Shown here: positions 34,101-36,211 of the stretch, piece after piece
Layout of the letters: every line of letters begins with the position of its first letter
Position numbering within the stretch: position 1 is the stretch's first letter
Source: Sedimentisphaerales bacterium
GTDB lineage: Bacteria > Planctomycetota > Phycisphaerae > Sedimentisphaerales > Anaerohalosphaeraceae
NCBI GenBank assembly: GCA_016930745.1
Contig: JAFGGE010000130.1
Span: 1-36,211, forward strand
Direction of reading: 5' to 3'
Length of the DNA stretch: 36,211 bases
The notes under the pieces: model-generated
Told to the model about the DNA's origin: nothing
The model's database searches: none
The model's input: only the letters and a program-made list of their open reading frames with translations
Program-made: the position numbers and the translations under genes

Positions 34101-34448
34101 ATGAAACATTTAATTATTTGGTTTACGCTCGGCGCCTGCCTTCTGCTTTTCGGCTGTCAAGGGCCCAAACAGCGCGCCAATGAGAGCCGGTTGGATTCCA
34201 AACCCGCCATCGATTTCTGCCGTGATCTGGACCTTTTTTATAATGAAGACTTTGTCTTTTCCTACGAGGAAGACCTGCGTCTTTTCCAGAGCCGGATCAA
34301 AGGGCTAGGCCTGAAAAAGACGCAATTGGATGGTCGGATACTCTGCCAGGCAATTGGTGTGCTCGTAGAACCCGACTATCTTGGCCGCTCCGATAAAGTC
34401 TTTCTGGCCGATGTCCTGAATCCTGACGCTCTGGCCGATATAAACTAA
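34101..34448 (+). CDS. Small lipoprotein, unknown function
   Basis: The 115-residue protein has a type II signal peptide with lipobox LLFGC, placing the lipidated cysteine at residue 19, followed by a short charged linker and a hydrophilic, probably helical domain. The ATG at 34101 follows AGGGGAG at a proper distance. I do not recognise the domain. A nested palindrome and a small ORF follow it on the same strand. Confidence 0.75.
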   Translation: MKHLIIWFTLGACLLLFGCQGPKQRANESRLDSKPAIDFCRDLDLFYNEDFVFSYEEDLRLFQSRIKGLGLKKTQLDGRILCQAIGVLVEPDYLGRSDKVFLADVLNPDALADIN

Positions 34449-34480
34449 ACCGCTCCAAAGCAGATTTGCGCAAAAAAATA

Positions 34481-34531
34481 CCGCCCGAAAAGGTTGTTGG
34501 CCCTGCCATGACAACGACTCAACTCGGGCGG
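34481..34531 (+). repeat. Nested inverted repeats upstream of a small ORF
   Basis: An outer stem pairs CCGCCCGA (34481-34488) with TCGGGCGG (34524-34531). Inside it GTTGT pairs with ACAAC, and TGGC pairs with GCCA around a CCT loop. RNA from this stretch would fold into a long, multi-part hairpin. No T-run follows, so it is not a standard terminator; a regulatory RNA structure is possible. Confidence 0.5.
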
Positions 34532-34548
34532 CGCGTTAAAGGAGATAT

Positions 34549-34647
34549 ATGGCTTATCTCAACCAGAAGCAGCGATCTTTTCCATCACCTTGTTATCGTC
34601 TCAATCACTACTACTACCATCGGGTATCAGGTCTTTGTGCTGTATAG
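34549..34647 (+). CDS. Candidate 32-residue small protein with a strong ribosome site
   Basis: An ATG at 34549 is preceded by AAAGGAGATAT, a near-ideal ribosome site. The frame runs 32 codons to a TAG at 34645-34647. The product is basic and aromatic, with four tyrosines in six residues near YRLNHYYYHRV, and has Cys15 and Cys30. The same frame stays open after the TAG for another 51 codons to 34803, which could mean a disrupted longer gene or chance. No known family is recognised. It sits 17 bp after the nested palindrome. The rest of the gap to 34797 shows no other gene. Confidence 0.35.
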   Translation: MAYLNQKQRSFPSPCYRLNHYYYHRVSGLCAV

Positions 34648-34797
34648 GGGAAAATACCTATATTCCAGGAAAAAAATACGGATGCCGATTCTTCTCCACT
34701 ATCCGAAAGCCAAGGGCAGGGTCTGATAAAATACCCATATCCATACCTCTGCTATGGAAACGAACACCAAGGCAGGAATGATGTTTCCACAACCCTC

Positions 34798-35451
34798 TCA
34801 TAAATCCCGCAGGGCCAGCGGTTTATCCAGAATTTCTTTATAGAGGATTATTGTCCGGAGGTTTCCGGGATCCTGCATACTCTTACCAATCCGCTGAGCC
34901 ATGGTAAGAGAAGGTGCTGTTTTCTGCTTTTTCTCAAGCGGTTTCTGTTGTGCCGGCACATGGGAAGCTACCTGTTGTAAATAGGCCTTTTTCTGGGCGG
35001 CTTCGGAAGACTGTACTGAGGAACGGAGCCTTTTTTTTGCCAGAGCAGCTCTTCGCATTAGCTCTTCCTGACGGGTCAATTCCTGGTCCGGTTCGGGAAT
35101 CGGCTCCAGTATGTCCTCGGTACTGGCTTGATAGGCGGGCCGGGGTTGAGGACGGGAAGGCTGCCGGATTTCCGGATGCGCATACGGCAGATTCCTGGCA
35201 CGATGGTCATGGGGAGGCACAGAGGGCTTCTGTCGACTGTCCAGCCGCCCATACTGCCCACGGCTCTGATCGCCTCCCGGACGAGGCGGAGAGGGCTGCC
35301 GTCCCATCCGTTTCTTGCGGTCGTTTTCGCTCTTGGCCTTGCCCAGGCTGCCGAGCAGGTAAATCACCACAAAAACAATTGGAATCAGAAGCTGAAACCA
35401 ACCGCCATCGGTATTTCGCTGTAACAGGATTTGATCCAAAAACGTCACCAT
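34798..35451 (-). CDS. Membrane-anchored linker protein encoded after floA
   Basis: The 217-residue protein has one N-terminal hydrophobic segment (about residues 18-34, WFQLLIPIVFVVIYLLG). A long proline-, arginine- and glutamine-rich linker follows, then a helical C-terminal stretch with basic and acidic residues (LTRQEELMRRAALAKKRL, AQRIGKSMQDPGNLRTIILYKEIL). No enzyme motif is visible. It starts 6 nt after the floA stop, so the two are co-transcribed and the product may act with the flotillin at the membrane. The final helix resembles short tails seen in other planctomycete floA neighbours, but this is only an impression. Confidence 0.6.
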   Translation of the reverse strand: MVTFLDQILLQRNTDGGWFQLLIPIVFVVIYLLGSLGKAKSENDRKKRMGRQPSPPRPGGDQSRGQYGRLDSRQKPSVPPHDHRARNLPYAHPEIRQPSRPQPRPAYQASTEDILEPIPEPDQELTRQEELMRRAALAKKRLRSSVQSSEAAQKKAYLQQVASHVPAQQKPLEKKQKTAPSLTMAQRIGKSMQDPGNLRTIILYKEILDKPLALRDL

Positions 35452-35457
35452 CCGGAA

Positions 35458-36211
35458 TTATTCCTTACTTTCCTTTTCCTTGCCCGATCCGGCAATCGAA
35501 TCCCGCATGGACGTATCGGCAACGATATTTTTCATGCGATAATAGTCCATGATCCCCAGATTGCCGCTGCGGAAAGCCTCGGCCATCGCCTTGGGAACCT
35601 CAGCCTCGGCGAGCACGACCTTGGCCCGGTTTTCATGGACCATAGCCTTCATTTCTTCCTGACGGGCTACGGCCATTGCCCGGCGTTTCTCGGCCTCGGC
35701 CTGGGCGCGGGCCAAATCGGCCAGGGCCTGGTCCTTCTGTAATTGAGCGCCGATGTTATCGCCTACATCCACATCCGCGATATCAATGGAAAGGATCTCA
35801 AAAGCCGTCCCGGCATCGAGACCCTTGGACAGCACCGACCGCGAGATCTGGTCCGGATTTTCCAGAACTCTCTTATGGGTTAACGCGCTGCCGATGGTCG
35901 TCACGATCCCCTCCCCGACACGGGCAATGATCGTCTCTTCGGTCGCTCCGCCGATCAGCCGGGCAATATTCGCCCGTACGGTAACTCTCGCCTTGGCCTT
36001 GAGCTGGATGCCATCCTGGGCTACCGCGTCGACGGTGTTCCTTCCCTTGGTGGGATCGGGGCAATCAATGACCTTGGGATTAACACTGGTCTGGACGGCG
36101 TCGAGAATATCCCGTCCGGCCAGATCGATCGCCGTGGCGCGATCGAATTCGAGGGGGATCGAGGCCTTGTTCGCCGCGACCAGGGCCTGGACCACATTCC
36201 GCACGTTGCCG
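35458..36211 (-). CDS. floA: Flotillin-like protein FloA (5' end outside window)
   Basis: FloA proteins form membrane-bound assemblies in functional membrane microdomains. The visible 250 residues cover the C-terminal three quarters of the usual roughly 330-residue protein: [20 protein letters not shown], the [21 protein letters not shown] segment, [30 protein letters not shown] and the alanine/glutamate-rich coiled coil [28 protein letters not shown]. The N-terminal membrane hairpin and start lie beyond the window edge. A GTG at 36204 is in frame but is an internal Val, not the start. The linker gene follows at 6 nt. Confidence 0.92.
   Translation of the reverse strand, partial: GNVRNVVQALVAANKASIPLEFDRATAIDLAGRDILDAVQTSVNPKVIDCPDPTKGRNTVDAVAQDGIQLKAKARVTVRANIARLIGGATEETIIARVGEGIVTTIGSALTHKRVLENPDQISRSVLSKGLDAGTAFEILSIDIADVDVGDNIGAQLQKDQALADLARAQAEAEKRRAMAVARQEEMKAMVHENRAKVVLAEAEVPKAMAEAFRSGNLGIMDYYRMKNIVADTSMRDSIAGSGKEKESKE

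Noticed and set aside
34466..34726. An overlapping plus-strand frame of 86 codons in the region of the small ORF.
   Set aside because: It needs a TTG start without a ribosome site and runs through the nested palindrome; the frame with the strong ribosome site is preferred.

Overview
The window looks like a chromosomal segment from a planctomycete-type bacterium, most likely Phycisphaerae/Sedimentisphaerales. This is inferred from gene content, not from a marker gene. The signs are Tat-exported Gfo/Idh/MocA and aldo/keto reductases, secreted FG-GAP, HEAT and PD40/dockerin-like proteins, enlarged zinc-ribbon signal peptidases, a FloA flotillin and a two-subunit (gcvPA-type) glycine decarboxylase. 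I saw no rRNA, tRNA, CRISPR array or prophage.

Layout. 1-3.5 kb (minus): a Y1/IS200-like transposase gene lies directly downstream of gcvT-gcvH-gcvPA; gcvPB is not in the window. 3.6-5.6 kb (plus): a secreted FG-GAP protein and a zinc-ribbon methyltransferase. 5.8-8.7 kb (minus): a Tat-exported aldo/keto reductase, a terminator, then an SGLT-like symporter with its own promoter. 8.9-11.8 kb (plus): an XRE-HTH/nucleotidyl-cyclase-homology fusion followed 14 bp later by metE. 11.8-13.1 kb (minus): an ECF sigma factor and zinc anti-sigma pair, preceded by a leader that encodes a 17-residue peptide running into an intrinsic terminator. 13.3-19.9 kb (plus): a four-gene cluster of a sialidase-like protein, a large SSS symporter, a URO-D-family protein and a Tat-exported oxidoreductase, closed by a terminator. 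20.2-22.9 kb: a small membrane protein, a HAD phosphatase, a DUF434 protein, a cold-shock protein and an HU-like protein. 23-26.9 kb (plus): two tandem signal peptidases I with zinc ribbons and large insertions, plus a DUF2284 protein. 26.9-30 kb (minus): a PD40/dockerin-like secreted protein and a class II photolyase. 30.2-33.7 kb: a radical SAM protein convergent with a secreted HEAT-repeat protein. 34.1-34.8 kb: a lipoprotein, a nested palindrome and a 32-codon small ORF. 34.8-36.2 kb (minus): a partial floA and a membrane-anchored linker protein.

How the genes fit together. The gcv genes and metE belong to one-carbon metabolism. The 13.3-19.9 kb cluster looks like a glycan-use locus: extracellular sialidase-like binding or cleavage, sodium-coupled uptake, and a periplasmic oxidoreductase. 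The role of its URO-D member is not understood. The two signal peptidases fit a genome rich in exported proteins.

The most novel-looking points are the candidate attenuator ahead of the ECF sigma operon, the cyclase-like transcription factor beside metE, the unusual tandem signal peptidases, and the small ORF behind a nested palindrome at 34.5 kb. All functional claims come from reading motifs by eye; no database search was run.
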